In this document: positions 1 through 5,875 of the stretch, piece after piece
How positions within the stretch are numbered: position 1 is the stretch's first letter
Layout of the letters: every line of letters begins with the position of its first letter
Source: an uncultured Oscillospiraceae bacterium
Lineage (GTDB): Bacteria; Bacillota; Clostridia; Oscillospirales; Oscillospiraceae
Length of the DNA stretch: 12,064 bases
Assembly (NCBI GenBank): GCA_910585815.1
Contig: CAJUFJ010000072.1
Coordinates: 1 to 12,064 of the forward strand
Direction: 5' to 3'
Made by a program: the position numbers and the translations under genes
Notes under the pieces: model-generated
Databases searched by the model: none
Told to the model about the DNA's origin: nothing
The model's input: the letters and a program-made list of their open reading frames with translations, nothing else

Positions 1-91
1 CACACTGGAAACCGCCCGCGCGGGTCAGTCCGGCCCGGAAGCCGCCGATCCCCGCAAACATATCAAAATAGCGAATCAGATGGTTCGTCAT
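1..91 (-). CDS. DNA (cytosine-5-)-methyltransferase, N-terminal fragment (runs off left edge)
   Basis: Only the first 30 codons are visible. They read MTNHLIRYFDMFAGIGGF followed by RAGLTRAGGFQC, which contains motif I of C5 cytosine methyltransferases (F-A-G-I-G-G-F-R, the S-adenosylmethionine loop) at about residues 12-19. The family transfers a methyl group from SAM to C5 of cytosine in a short DNA target; the catalytic Pro-Cys motif would lie outside the window. The ATG at 89-91 is preceded immediately by AAAGGAG, tight spacing for a ribosome binding site, so the exact start is uncertain; an ATG ten codons later (59-61) is the alternative. The gene overlaps the 3' end of the ParR-like gene by 29 nt and is therefore the last visible member of the minus-strand operon. 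A self-modifying enzyme that protects the element from host restriction is a plausible role (inference). No restriction endonuclease is visible. Confidence 0.85.
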   Translation of the reverse strand, partial: MTNHLIRYFDMFAGIGGFRAGLTRAGGFQC

Positions 92-398
92 CTCCTTTCT
101 GTTGTAGTCCAAGCAGAAAGTCGAGGACGTTGTCATCCACGTCCCCGGCCTGCGGCTGCTCGTTTTTTTCTTTTACAGAGACAAATTCCACTCTGTGCAG
201 TTCCTCACGGACGACCGCCCGGATGCTGTCCAGCAGGTCCTCCTGCTTATGGCCTTTGCAGATCATTCGGCAAACAGCGTCTGTCCGCTGCCCGGCAGGG
301 ATAGCACGGAGGATGTTCCACGCTTCCCGCTGGTGCGGTGCAGACAGGTTCAGAGAGAGGTTCAGCCGCGCCCGCTTCTGTTCTGTTTGCTTTCTCAT
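63..398 (-). CDS. parR: ParR-like centromere-binding adaptor protein
   Basis: Predicted 111 aa. An N-terminal basic segment leads into a beta-strand-like stretch (RLNLSLNL, about residues 11-18), then helices containing HQREAWNILRAIPAGQRTD, a pattern I associate with ParR proteins of Firmicute ParM/Alp segregation systems. The family uses a ribbon-helix-helix fold to bind centromere repeats, and its C-terminal tail caps the ParM filament. Here the C-terminus carries a short hydrophobic helix in an acidic setting (DDNVLDFLLGLQ, about 89-100), which would suit that contact. I chose the ATG at 396-398 because it gives the 4-nt ATGA overlap with the upstream gene's stop, the arrangement used repeatedly in this operon; a longer frame starts at 410 (four extra residues). 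Unlike the textbook layout it does not directly follow parM: a 205-aa gene sits between. The assignment rests on remembered family resemblance plus context. Confidence 0.7.
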   Translation of the reverse strand: MRKQTEQKRARLNLSLNLSAPHQREAWNILRAIPAGQRTDAVCRMICKGHKQEDLLDSIRAVVREELHRVEFVSVKEKNEQPQAGDVDDNVLDFLLGLQQKGDDEPSDSLF

Positions 399-1012
399 CG
401 CTCCGTCCATCTTTTAGTTTTCGTGGTGGGCTTTGCTGCCGGAGATGTCCTGCTTCTGATCTCGGCCTGAAATCTGGCCCGTTCCTGGCGGCGCTGCTCC
501 AGGAAACGGTCTTTTACCGCGCCGGTAAAGAAAGTGATCTCATCGTGCCACAGTCTCAAATAGACAGGTTCATCCGATGTTGGAATGGTGATCAGCTCAA
601 ATTCCGCACCCCATCCATCCTGGTATTGACATTCCACCTGCCTGGTGAACGCCTCAAGTTCTGCTATGGTGAGATCCGCTGCCATATCCAGCTCCAGCTT
701 GGCATAGAGGGTGGCCCCGCTGGCTTCTACCGTGATATGGGCGGAACGCACCTTGTCCCTGATCGCCGTCTCCATCTTCGGATCGTCCGGCCAGTGAAGG
801 TACCGCATCAGGTCATTTGCCGGGTACTCATCTGTATGAAAGGCGTCCAGACGCTGGGCGATGACCTCGCAGTATTGGCCCGCTTCATCATACAGCGCCT
901 CCACAGTTTCATCCGTTTCCGGGTCCACTTTTCCAACGCGAATTGTGGAGTATAGGCAGGGATCAGCCAATAGGCCAGCCATTGCTTCATAGTGCAGCTC
1001 CACCAAAATCAC
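395..1012 (-). CDS. Conserved hypothetical ICE-type protein between ParM and ParR
   Basis: Predicted 205 aa, soluble, with no signal peptide or membrane segment. The body contains an acidic N-terminal half, the segment MRYLHWPDD (about 69-77), a mixed alpha/beta centre, and a motif QDGWGAEFE (131-139) followed by VYLRLWHDEITFF (150-162). Similar 'sDGWGegFE ... vyLxLW' endings occur, as far as I recall, in small uncharacterised proteins of clostridial mobile elements (possibly the DUF6329 group; I am not certain of the number). The tail from about 168 is highly basic and Gln/Arg/Lys rich (RFLEQRRQERARFQ and KPTTKTKRWTER), suggesting nucleic-acid or filament contact. The reading frame begins with GTG at 1010-1012, a 4-nt GTGA overlap with parM. 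An in-frame GTG at 1001-1003 is better spaced from the G-rich GGCGGGGGG ribosome-binding stretch and may be the true start. Its position inside the parM-parR pair suggests a role in segregation (inference). Confidence 0.8.
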   Translation of the reverse strand: MILVELHYEAMAGLLADPCLYSTIRVGKVDPETDETVEALYDEAGQYCEVIAQRLDAFHTDEYPANDLMRYLHWPDDPKMETAIRDKVRSAHITVEASGATLYAKLELDMAADLTIAELEAFTRQVECQYQDGWGAEFELITIPTSDEPVYLRLWHDEITFFTGAVKDRFLEQRRQERARFQAEIRSRTSPAAKPTTKTKRWTER

Positions 1013-1947
1013 CCCCCGCCTGCGGTGTGAGCAGCCCGCGACAACTGCCCAACAAGGCGTTCATACCCCTTGGCGTTCAGACATACGTCATCCAGGATCA
1101 AAGGCCGGCACAGGCCGTCTGTGGCCGAAACGTGGCGTTTCAGGAGCGCGGCCCCGCCGCCCAGGAAGACGGCAGGCATGGCACGGGCGTCCAGGCCGCT
1201 CTCGGTGATGGCGGACAGCAGGCGGCGGACGTAGGCTCCGGCCTCCCGGTGGATGATGTCCCTGGCGGTTTCATCCACGCTGCTCACCTCTCCCCGGAGA
1301 CAGCTCTCGATCTGTGCCGCCGTCATGGACAGGCCCAGGGAACGGCGCACCTGCTCCGCGATCTCGTCCAGACAGCGGATCATGCCCAGCTCCAGGCTCC
1401 GGCAGGTGGCAGCGTTGGGAATACGGTTGTCCAACCGCATCAGATCCACTGTCCAGCCCCCGATGTCCGCCACAATGACAGAGGGTTCGTCCAGCAGTTC
1501 CTGCTGAGTCAGCACGGCGGCATAGCCCTGGGGGAACAGGGACACCTCGGTGATGGTGACGGTATAGGCGATGCCCTCGTAGCGGAAGGACACCGGCTTG
1601 CCATCTCGGAGCAGGTAGGCCCGGAACTTCTTCTTGTCCCGCCCGAAGCTGGTGAGAGGCAGGCCAGCCGCCAGATGGACGGCGGCGGTGGGGTCCGCGC
1701 CCCGGTGGGCCAGCTCTCTGGCGATGGCGGCGAGAGTCAGGAGGTAGTAATCCTCCGTGGCGGTTTTGTCCTTCTGGAGCGGCTGGCGGCCGCTGCCCAC
1801 CACATAGAATTTGCCGTTGTATTCCAGCACATCCTGCTGGGTGTAGGGTTCATGGTCGTACTCCACCAGTCCGGTGGGGAAGGCACAATGGTTGGTTTTC
1901 ATGGCTGCGTAGCCGTGGTCAATGCCGATGGTGATAATGTCGCTCAT
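1009..1947 (-). CDS. parM: ParM/StbA-like actin-family ATPase (plasmid segregation)
   Basis: Predicted 312 aa, the usual length for ParM/Alp proteins. The actin-fold signature pieces are in order: phosphate-1 loop GIDHGYAAMK (8-17), phosphate-2 loop ADIGGWTVDL (160-169) and adenosine motif FLGGGAALL (261-269). The family polymerises with ATP into filaments that push DNA molecules apart after capture by ParR bound to a centromere. The start overlaps the upstream gene's stop by 4 nt (ATGA), and a GAGGTG ribosome binding site sits 7 nt upstream (1955-1960). A ParR-like gene lies two genes downstream. No intergenic space exists upstream for the usual parC repeats, so the centromere is not where the classical system has it. 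ICEs often carry such systems to avoid loss while the element is circular (established for some elements; inferred here). FtsA/MreB/DnaK-type alternatives are less likely given length and motif spacing. Confidence 0.88.
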   Translation of the reverse strand: MSDIITIGIDHGYAAMKTNHCAFPTGLVEYDHEPYTQQDVLEYNGKFYVVGSGRQPLQKDKTATEDYYLLTLAAIARELAHRGADPTAAVHLAAGLPLTSFGRDKKKFRAYLLRDGKPVSFRYEGIAYTVTITEVSLFPQGYAAVLTQQELLDEPSVIVADIGGWTVDLMRLDNRIPNAATCRSLELGMIRCLDEIAEQVRRSLGLSMTAAQIESCLRGEVSSVDETARDIIHREAGAYVRRLLSAITESGLDARAMPAVFLGGGAALLKRHVSATDGLCRPLILDDVCLNAKGYERLVGQLSRAAHTAGGG

Positions 1948-3326
1948 CTGGCGTCACCTCGCTTCTGAACTTTTTTGCTTTTCTGAGCGGTCTTTCTTGC
2001 CTCCTGAATTTCCAGGCTGGTCACATTCCAGGTATCGTTATGCTGTCCGATCCGCCATGCCAATTCCTCCGGCTCCATGTATTTGGCGCACAATTTGGGG
2101 AGATAGGCTGCTGTTTCACTCCATGTATAGGGATACCCAATACCCTCGCCATACACAATATCCGGTTTGATCTGCTCCGCCAGCGCACGGGATATGTCAG
2201 GATCAAAATCCTGATTGATGTCCCGCCCGGTGAGTTCCTCGTAGGCGTAGCTGCCCACATAGCAAAGAGTTTCACAGCAGCAGTCTCTATCAGTGGGAAC
2301 ATCCGCCAAAGAATCCGGGTCCTTCAGCGCCGCCATGTACACATCTCTGCCTTGGGCGATGAGCCAGCCCCGGAAGTCGGTAAAACCGTCATCGGTGCAG
2401 CCATCGCACATGATGGAGGCCGCGTTCCAAAGGCCATATTTGTAGGCCGCAGCCCGGTATGCGTGAGCAATATAATCGAAATTCAGCGCCTGCTCCGGCC
2501 CCAATTCCATCAGCCGGTCCTCCAGCCATTGAGCAAGCGCATGGACATCCTGGCCGCACTGTTCCCGCCCCTGGCTGATCAACGTCCAGAAGGTATCCTT
2601 GTTGATTTCCGATACAATGCGTTTCTCCTGGAAAGCGGAAGGGGCATCCAGGCATTGAAGCAGGTTGGCTATTTCCAAATCGGTCAAGGAACGATCTTCT
2701 TCGTGCATCCCGTTAATCAGGATGGGGCCATAATAGTTCACGCCATGCAGACAGCGGTTAAAAGGCAGGCATTTCGTTTTGGCGTCCTGGTCACAATAGA
2801 TATTAATCGATTCATTTTCGGAACAGTCTCCGACACAGTCCAGATGATCCGCGTGGAGCTGGCGGCGGATGCTCCGCCCCAATGCGCCGGCCTCTACGAT
2901 TTTCCCGTCCTCTCCCGGTAGGACGAGGATGCTGCGCAGCGGCGGGAACAGAATACCAGCAGCCCACTCAGGCAGCCTTTCCGAATTGACTACGCTCAGG
3001 ATTGCCATTCTCTGCAAACGGTGGCTCTCGCCGCACTCCGGGAGATTCTGATTCCTGTCTCTGAGCGTCTGGTGACGCTCCTTGCCGACTGGCTCTGTCT
3101 GCTCCCGCAGGTCTACCCGAAAGCAGCCCTCGTCTATGGCAGCTACCAGGGTGCGGCCATCTTCCAAGGCACAGTGGAATATGCCTGAATCGTCAATATA
3201 CTCTACTGCTCCCAGCTCCCCAGATAGAGCGGGAACACGGCCTTTTGCGCTGCTGCACTGAATCTGCGTCCCCTTTGGGAACAGATCCCGCATAAATGCC
3301 AGCCACTCTTTATCAAATTGGATCAC
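1944..3326 (-). CDS. DUF4314-DUF3846-DUF4240 multidomain fusion protein
   Basis: Predicted 460 aa, cytoplasmic. Three segments resemble separate domain families. Residues about 12-72 (FPKGTQIQC to the CFRV strand, with GELGAVEYIDDSGIFHCALEDG) look like DUF4314, a small SH3-like barrel. Residues about 131-228 (ILVLPGEDGKIVE, then LPFNRCLHGVNYYGPILING, then SLTDLEIANLLQ) look like DUF3846. Residues about 243-370 (DTFWTLI, LEDRLMELGPEQALNFD, then DDGFTDFRGWLIAQGRDVY and DPDSLAD) match the DUF4240 pattern well. The last ~90 residues are unassigned and end in a Lys-rich tail. None of the three DUFs has a function I can state. DUF4314 and DUF3846 usually occur, to my knowledge, as separate small ICE proteins, so the fusion is notable. 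The start is GTG at 3324-3326 with a 4-nt GTGA overlap and a strong AAGGAGGTG 7 nt upstream. It overlaps parM by 4 nt. The domain calls are from memory of the patterns, DUF4240 being the surest. Confidence 0.75.
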   Translation of the reverse strand: MIQFDKEWLAFMRDLFPKGTQIQCSSAKGRVPALSGELGAVEYIDDSGIFHCALEDGRTLVAAIDEGCFRVDLREQTEPVGKERHQTLRDRNQNLPECGESHRLQRMAILSVVNSERLPEWAAGILFPPLRSILVLPGEDGKIVEAGALGRSIRRQLHADHLDCVGDCSENESINIYCDQDAKTKCLPFNRCLHGVNYYGPILINGMHEEDRSLTDLEIANLLQCLDAPSAFQEKRIVSEINKDTFWTLISQGREQCGQDVHALAQWLEDRLMELGPEQALNFDYIAHAYRAAAYKYGLWNAASIMCDGCTDDGFTDFRGWLIAQGRDVYMAALKDPDSLADVPTDRDCCCETLCYVGSYAYEELTGRDINQDFDPDISRALAEQIKPDIVYGEGIGYPYTWSETAAYLPKLCAKYMEPEELAWRIGQHNDTWNVTSLEIQEARKTAQKSKKVQKRGDAR

Positions 3327-3967
3327 CGGGCATCACCTCCTTTTGGGGGCTGGTGTAAAGGATAGCTGGGTGTTTTCTCCGCCTGATGGGGCGCTAACAT
3401 ATTTTCAAAGCCCATTCGTTCCAGCACCTTCGTATAGAGCTGCTTTTCAAATGCCTGATACGCAGGGGTAGAGGTATCCACCTCCCGCAGCGTGGCTCTT
3501 TCATAGGTCGTGCCGGGAACGATGGTCCAATCTACAGCCCGAAAATGAGCGGCAGTCAGCCAGCGCAGGAGCTGGCGGCCTTTCATTTCCTCGAACAGTC
3601 CATGGCTGTCCTCATAGGGGAAGGCCGAAGATACGTCCATCCCCAGCACTTTTTCCGCTATGTGATACAGCGTGAAGTTCTCCCGATCCATGCTGGGGGA
3701 AACGGTATTGTAAAACCGTTTCATTTTCTCAACGGAGGACAGCCGGGGACAGAATTCCTGCAAAGCTGCCTGGAGCGCCGCTGATTGATGGGAGAGGTAT
3801 TTTGCATAATGCGTTTGTTCTCCCATTTGAAGCCGCAGCCCCTCGCACACTTGCTCACTGTGTTCCAGCGCCTGCTGTGCCTGCCGCAGTTCATACTGCG
3901 TTGCCGCTAACTCTGCGTGGGCAGCGGGGTACTCCCGGATGGCCCGGATGACGTCTCTCAGCCCCAT
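3323..3967 (-). CDS. Hypothetical protein with N-terminal coiled coil
   Basis: Predicted 214 aa; I do not recognise the family. Residues about 15-72 are Ala/Gln/Glu-rich with heptad-like spacing (HAELAATQYELRQAQQALEH and onward), predicting a coiled coil and probably oligomerisation. The remainder (about 75-190) is a compact alpha/beta-looking region with FYNTVSPSMDRENFTLYHIA and a segment RQLLRWLTAAHFRAVDWTIV. There is no signal peptide, membrane span or recognisable catalytic motif. It starts two nt after the stop of the 140-aa gene, with AAGGGCGG serving as a weak ribosome binding site, and ends in a 4-nt overlap with the DUF fusion gene, so all three are probably translated together. Its last codons (PPKGGDAR) embed the next gene's AAGGAGGTG site. 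Confidence 0.8.
   Translation of the reverse strand: MGLRDVIRAIREYPAAHAELAATQYELRQAQQALEHSEQVCEGLRLQMGEQTHYAKYLSHQSAALQAALQEFCPRLSSVEKMKRFYNTVSPSMDRENFTLYHIAEKVLGMDVSSAFPYEDSHGLFEEMKGRQLLRWLTAAHFRAVDWTIVPGTTYERATLREVDTSTPAYQAFEKQLYTKVLERMGFENMLAPHQAEKTPSYPLHQPPKGGDAR
3334..3342 (-). promoter_or_regulatory. Ribosome binding site for the DUF fusion gene, inside the 214-aa gene
   Basis: Minus-strand AAGGAGGTG, a near-perfect match to the Firmicute anti-Shine-Dalgarno sequence, lies 7 nt before the GTG at 3324-3326. It supports GTG as the start, and it sits within the last codons of the upstream gene, as expected for translational coupling. Confidence 0.8.
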
Positions 3968-3969
3968 GG

Positions 3970-4392
3970 TCAGCCCGCCCTTCTGAACCGGGCGAGGAAG
4001 CGATCCAGCACATGGATTCGGCCCTGCACCTTCCGGGCGGACACATCCAGGCCATTCATCTGGCCTTGGATACGGCGGCGGATAGCCTTGAGAGCCTGCT
4101 GGTCATTGCAGCACTCCACTACCACATACTCGCTGCCGTGGGCCAGCACCTCCCGCCTACCGCTCTCGTCCCGGATGCTGGCCATAAGCCGCTGGCCCAG
4201 CCGCTTCCGGTACTGCTCCTGGAGGGTCTCGGAATTCCCGGATACTCCGTGCCTGGCCAGGATGGCGGCGATTTCCCCGGAGCTGATTTTCATATTGGCA
4301 AACAGCTTCTCCATAATCTCCACCTCCGCTTCCGGGGGCAGGAGGGGCCTGCCGGGAGGCCCTATTGCCTTAGTTGGGATAGTTTTGCTCAT
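3970..4392 (-). CDS. Small basic hypothetical protein, possible DNA-binding
   Basis: Predicted 140 aa; family not recognised. After a Pro-rich N-terminus (GPPGRPLLPP, 11-20), residues about 23-65 are helical with a stretch ISSGEIAAILARHGVSGNS that could be a helix-turn-helix (weak, by eye). The C-terminal half has a strand-like centre (YVVVECC, 89-95) and a strongly basic end (ALKAIRRRIQG and VLDRFLARFRRAG). The basic character and operon context suggest nucleic-acid binding, but nothing in the sequence proves it. The ATG at 4390-4392 overlaps the stop of the third paralogue by 4 nt (ATGA), and the AGGAAAGGAATGGAGCG upstream serves as the ribosome binding region within that gene's C-terminal codons. 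Confidence 0.75.
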   Translation of the reverse strand: MSKTIPTKAIGPPGRPLLPPEAEVEIMEKLFANMKISSGEIAAILARHGVSGNSETLQEQYRKRLGQRLMASIRDESGRREVLAHGSEYVVVECCNDQQALKAIRRRIQGQMNGLDVSARKVQGRIHVLDRFLARFRRAG

Positions 4393-5135
4393 CGCTCCAT
4401 TCCTTTCCTCTGATATTTTTTAGGAACATCACCTTTTTCATGGAGAGGCCCCTTTGCATCGTCCGGGCAGCAAACGAACAACCCATTTATCTCTTTGATT
4501 GCAGATTCCTGACATTCTGAGGGAATATCGTTCAAAGTGCGGGCCACATGAATGGTTTTCCTGCGGCCATCGTCCCGGTCCAGAAAACTGTAGCTGTGTT
4601 CTCCCTCACGGCGCAAGGACCTGGACGGATAGATGGCAGGCCGGCGCTGTATATATTCCACCGCCGCCTCTTTCTCTATCAGAAAGGCTGGCACAATCCC
4701 CTGCTCCAGTTCGTGGGCCATCCTGTCGATGTATCTGGTCATAGCCTGTACATGGCTGCAGCCAAATTCCGGCGCGTGGAAGCCGAAGCGTTTGGTGTAC
4801 AGCGTCCACTTATCCGGTTGGCGGGAGTCTTTGTAATCCACCATGAAAAACAGGTCGTTTGTCGACCCATTCAGCCGCTCAAAGCGTGCGCTGTCATATA
4901 GCAGTTTGTTTTCTGTGTATTCATTGGCAAACCAGACAGAACATTGGTCCAAAATGAGCGGAGATTTTATTCCCATAACCACCGGAGCAATCCTTTTCAG
5001 CCTGTTGGCCACAACGTCATCCCGGCAGTGCCATCTCCACCAGCCCGCCTCACGCTGAACAGCAGCGTCCATGCTGTCAAAAGCCCCAGCCTGATACTGT
5101 TTCTGCCACTGGCGGACGGAATAACCACTTAACAT
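4389..5135 (-). CDS. Tandem paralogue 3 of an unrecognised ~250-aa family
   Basis: Predicted 248 aa; no function recognised. It shares a family core with the next two upstream genes: SVRQWQ near residue 6, AGAFD (16-20), AGW (30-32), VVMGI then PLILD (52-63), KW.L.T.RFG (109-118), PEF then a Cys (122-126), RYI..MAHELEQ (134-144), PAF..EKEA (149-157), and a C-terminal part with LRREGEHSYSFLD (174-186) and GLFVCCPDDA (218-227). By hand count its first ~65 residues match paralogue 1 best (38/65) while residues ~131-227 match paralogue 2 best (about half identical), so it looks like a mosaic. It starts within TAATG, sharing 1 nt with the preceding stop, and overlaps the 140-aa gene by 4 nt. No signal peptide or membrane span; probably cytosolic. 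Confidence 0.82.
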   Translation of the reverse strand: MLSGYSVRQWQKQYQAGAFDSMDAAVQREAGWWRWHCRDDVVANRLKRIAPVVMGIKSPLILDQCSVWFANEYTENKLLYDSARFERLNGSTNDLFFMVDYKDSRQPDKWTLYTKRFGFHAPEFGCSHVQAMTRYIDRMAHELEQGIVPAFLIEKEAAVEYIQRRPAIYPSRSLRREGEHSYSFLDRDDGRRKTIHVARTLNDIPSECQESAIKEINGLFVCCPDDAKGPLHEKGDVPKKYQRKGMER

Positions 5136-5875
5136 TAACGCTCTACCCCCTTTCTGGCAGGCTTCCGGGGCTGCTGTAACGGATCGGACAGGAGTATCTC
5201 GGCATCCTCCAGACAGTAAACGTATAACCCATCAATCTCTCTGCTCCTGATCGCCTGGGCCTCCGGGGGAATATCGCTCAGGCTTCGGACCACGAGAAGG
5301 GCCTTTCGGCTGTTGGATCTTTCGTCCCAAAAGCTGTAGCCGTGTTCCCCCTCCCGGCGCACAGATCCGCGGACAAGGCGGTTGGCCTCAAACAGAAATT
5401 GCTCGACAGCTTCCTTTTCCGCAATGAACGCAGGCTTGATGTCATGCTCTACTTCATGGGCCATCGTATGAATATACCGCAGCATCCTGCGGATATGTCC
5501 GCACTCGTACTCCGGTGCTCCCTCACCATACCGTCCGGTATGAAGCCCCCACTTTCCACGATTGAAGGGGCTGTCCAGTTCAACGCTGAAAAAGCTCTTA
5601 TCCCATCTGCCTGTGATTGGGAAAAAACAGACGCTTCCAAACCTCGGGCCCTCGCCCGGACGGTGTTCGACGAAATAGACGCTATAGCTGTCCAGGATAA
5701 AGGGATGGGTAACGCCCATAGCCAGCTTTACCAGGGACTGCACCCGCCGGTCGGTCAATGGCTCATAAAAATCGCTCCAGCCTGCCAGATTCCTGACATC
5801 CTCATCATCCGAGGCAAAGGTACCGGCCCGGTATAATTCCTGCCACCGGCGCACGGAGATCGTATCCTGTGTCAT
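5135..5875 (-). CDS. Tandem paralogue 2 of an unrecognised ~250-aa family
   Basis: Predicted 246 aa, the middle copy of the array. It keeps SVRRWQ (7-12), AGW (31-33), MGVTHPFILD (53-62), KWGLHTGRYG (108-117), PEYECGHI (121-128), RYIHTMAHEVEHDIKPAF (133-150), EKEAVE (153-158) and REGEHGYSFWD (174-184). It diverges from the other two between about residues 35-50 and 72-95, where it also needs gaps, suggesting a specificity region. The string HEVEH (140-144) fits HExxH, but the other copies read HELEQ and PQLEQ there, so a zinc protease is unlikely. ATG at 5873-5875 overlaps the upstream stop by 4 nt. The C-terminal codons for PARKGVER contain AGAAAGGGGGT, the ribosome binding site of paralogue 3. 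Function unknown. Confidence 0.82.
   Translation of the reverse strand: MTQDTISVRRWQELYRAGTFASDDEDVRNLAGWSDFYEPLTDRRVQSLVKLAMGVTHPFILDSYSVYFVEHRPGEGPRFGSVCFFPITGRWDKSFFSVELDSPFNRGKWGLHTGRYGEGAPEYECGHIRRMLRYIHTMAHEVEHDIKPAFIAEKEAVEQFLFEANRLVRGSVRREGEHGYSFWDERSNSRKALLVVRSLSDIPPEAQAIRSREIDGLYVYCLEDAEILLSDPLQQPRKPARKGVER

Noticed and set aside
399..410. Earlier ATG for the ParR-like gene (4 extra residues)
   Set aside because: The ATG at 396-398 reproduces the 4-nt ATGA junction seen across the operon. The difference is small and the longer form is not excluded.
943..1968. Plus-strand open frame of 341 codons opposite parM
   Set aside because: parM on the minus strand has clear actin-family motifs; the antisense frame is low-complexity and without motifs.
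5444..5458. HEVEH (HExxH-like zinc protease motif) in paralogue 2
   Set aside because: The matching positions in the other copies are HELEQ and PQLEQ, so the second His is not conserved and no further metal ligand pattern is apparent.
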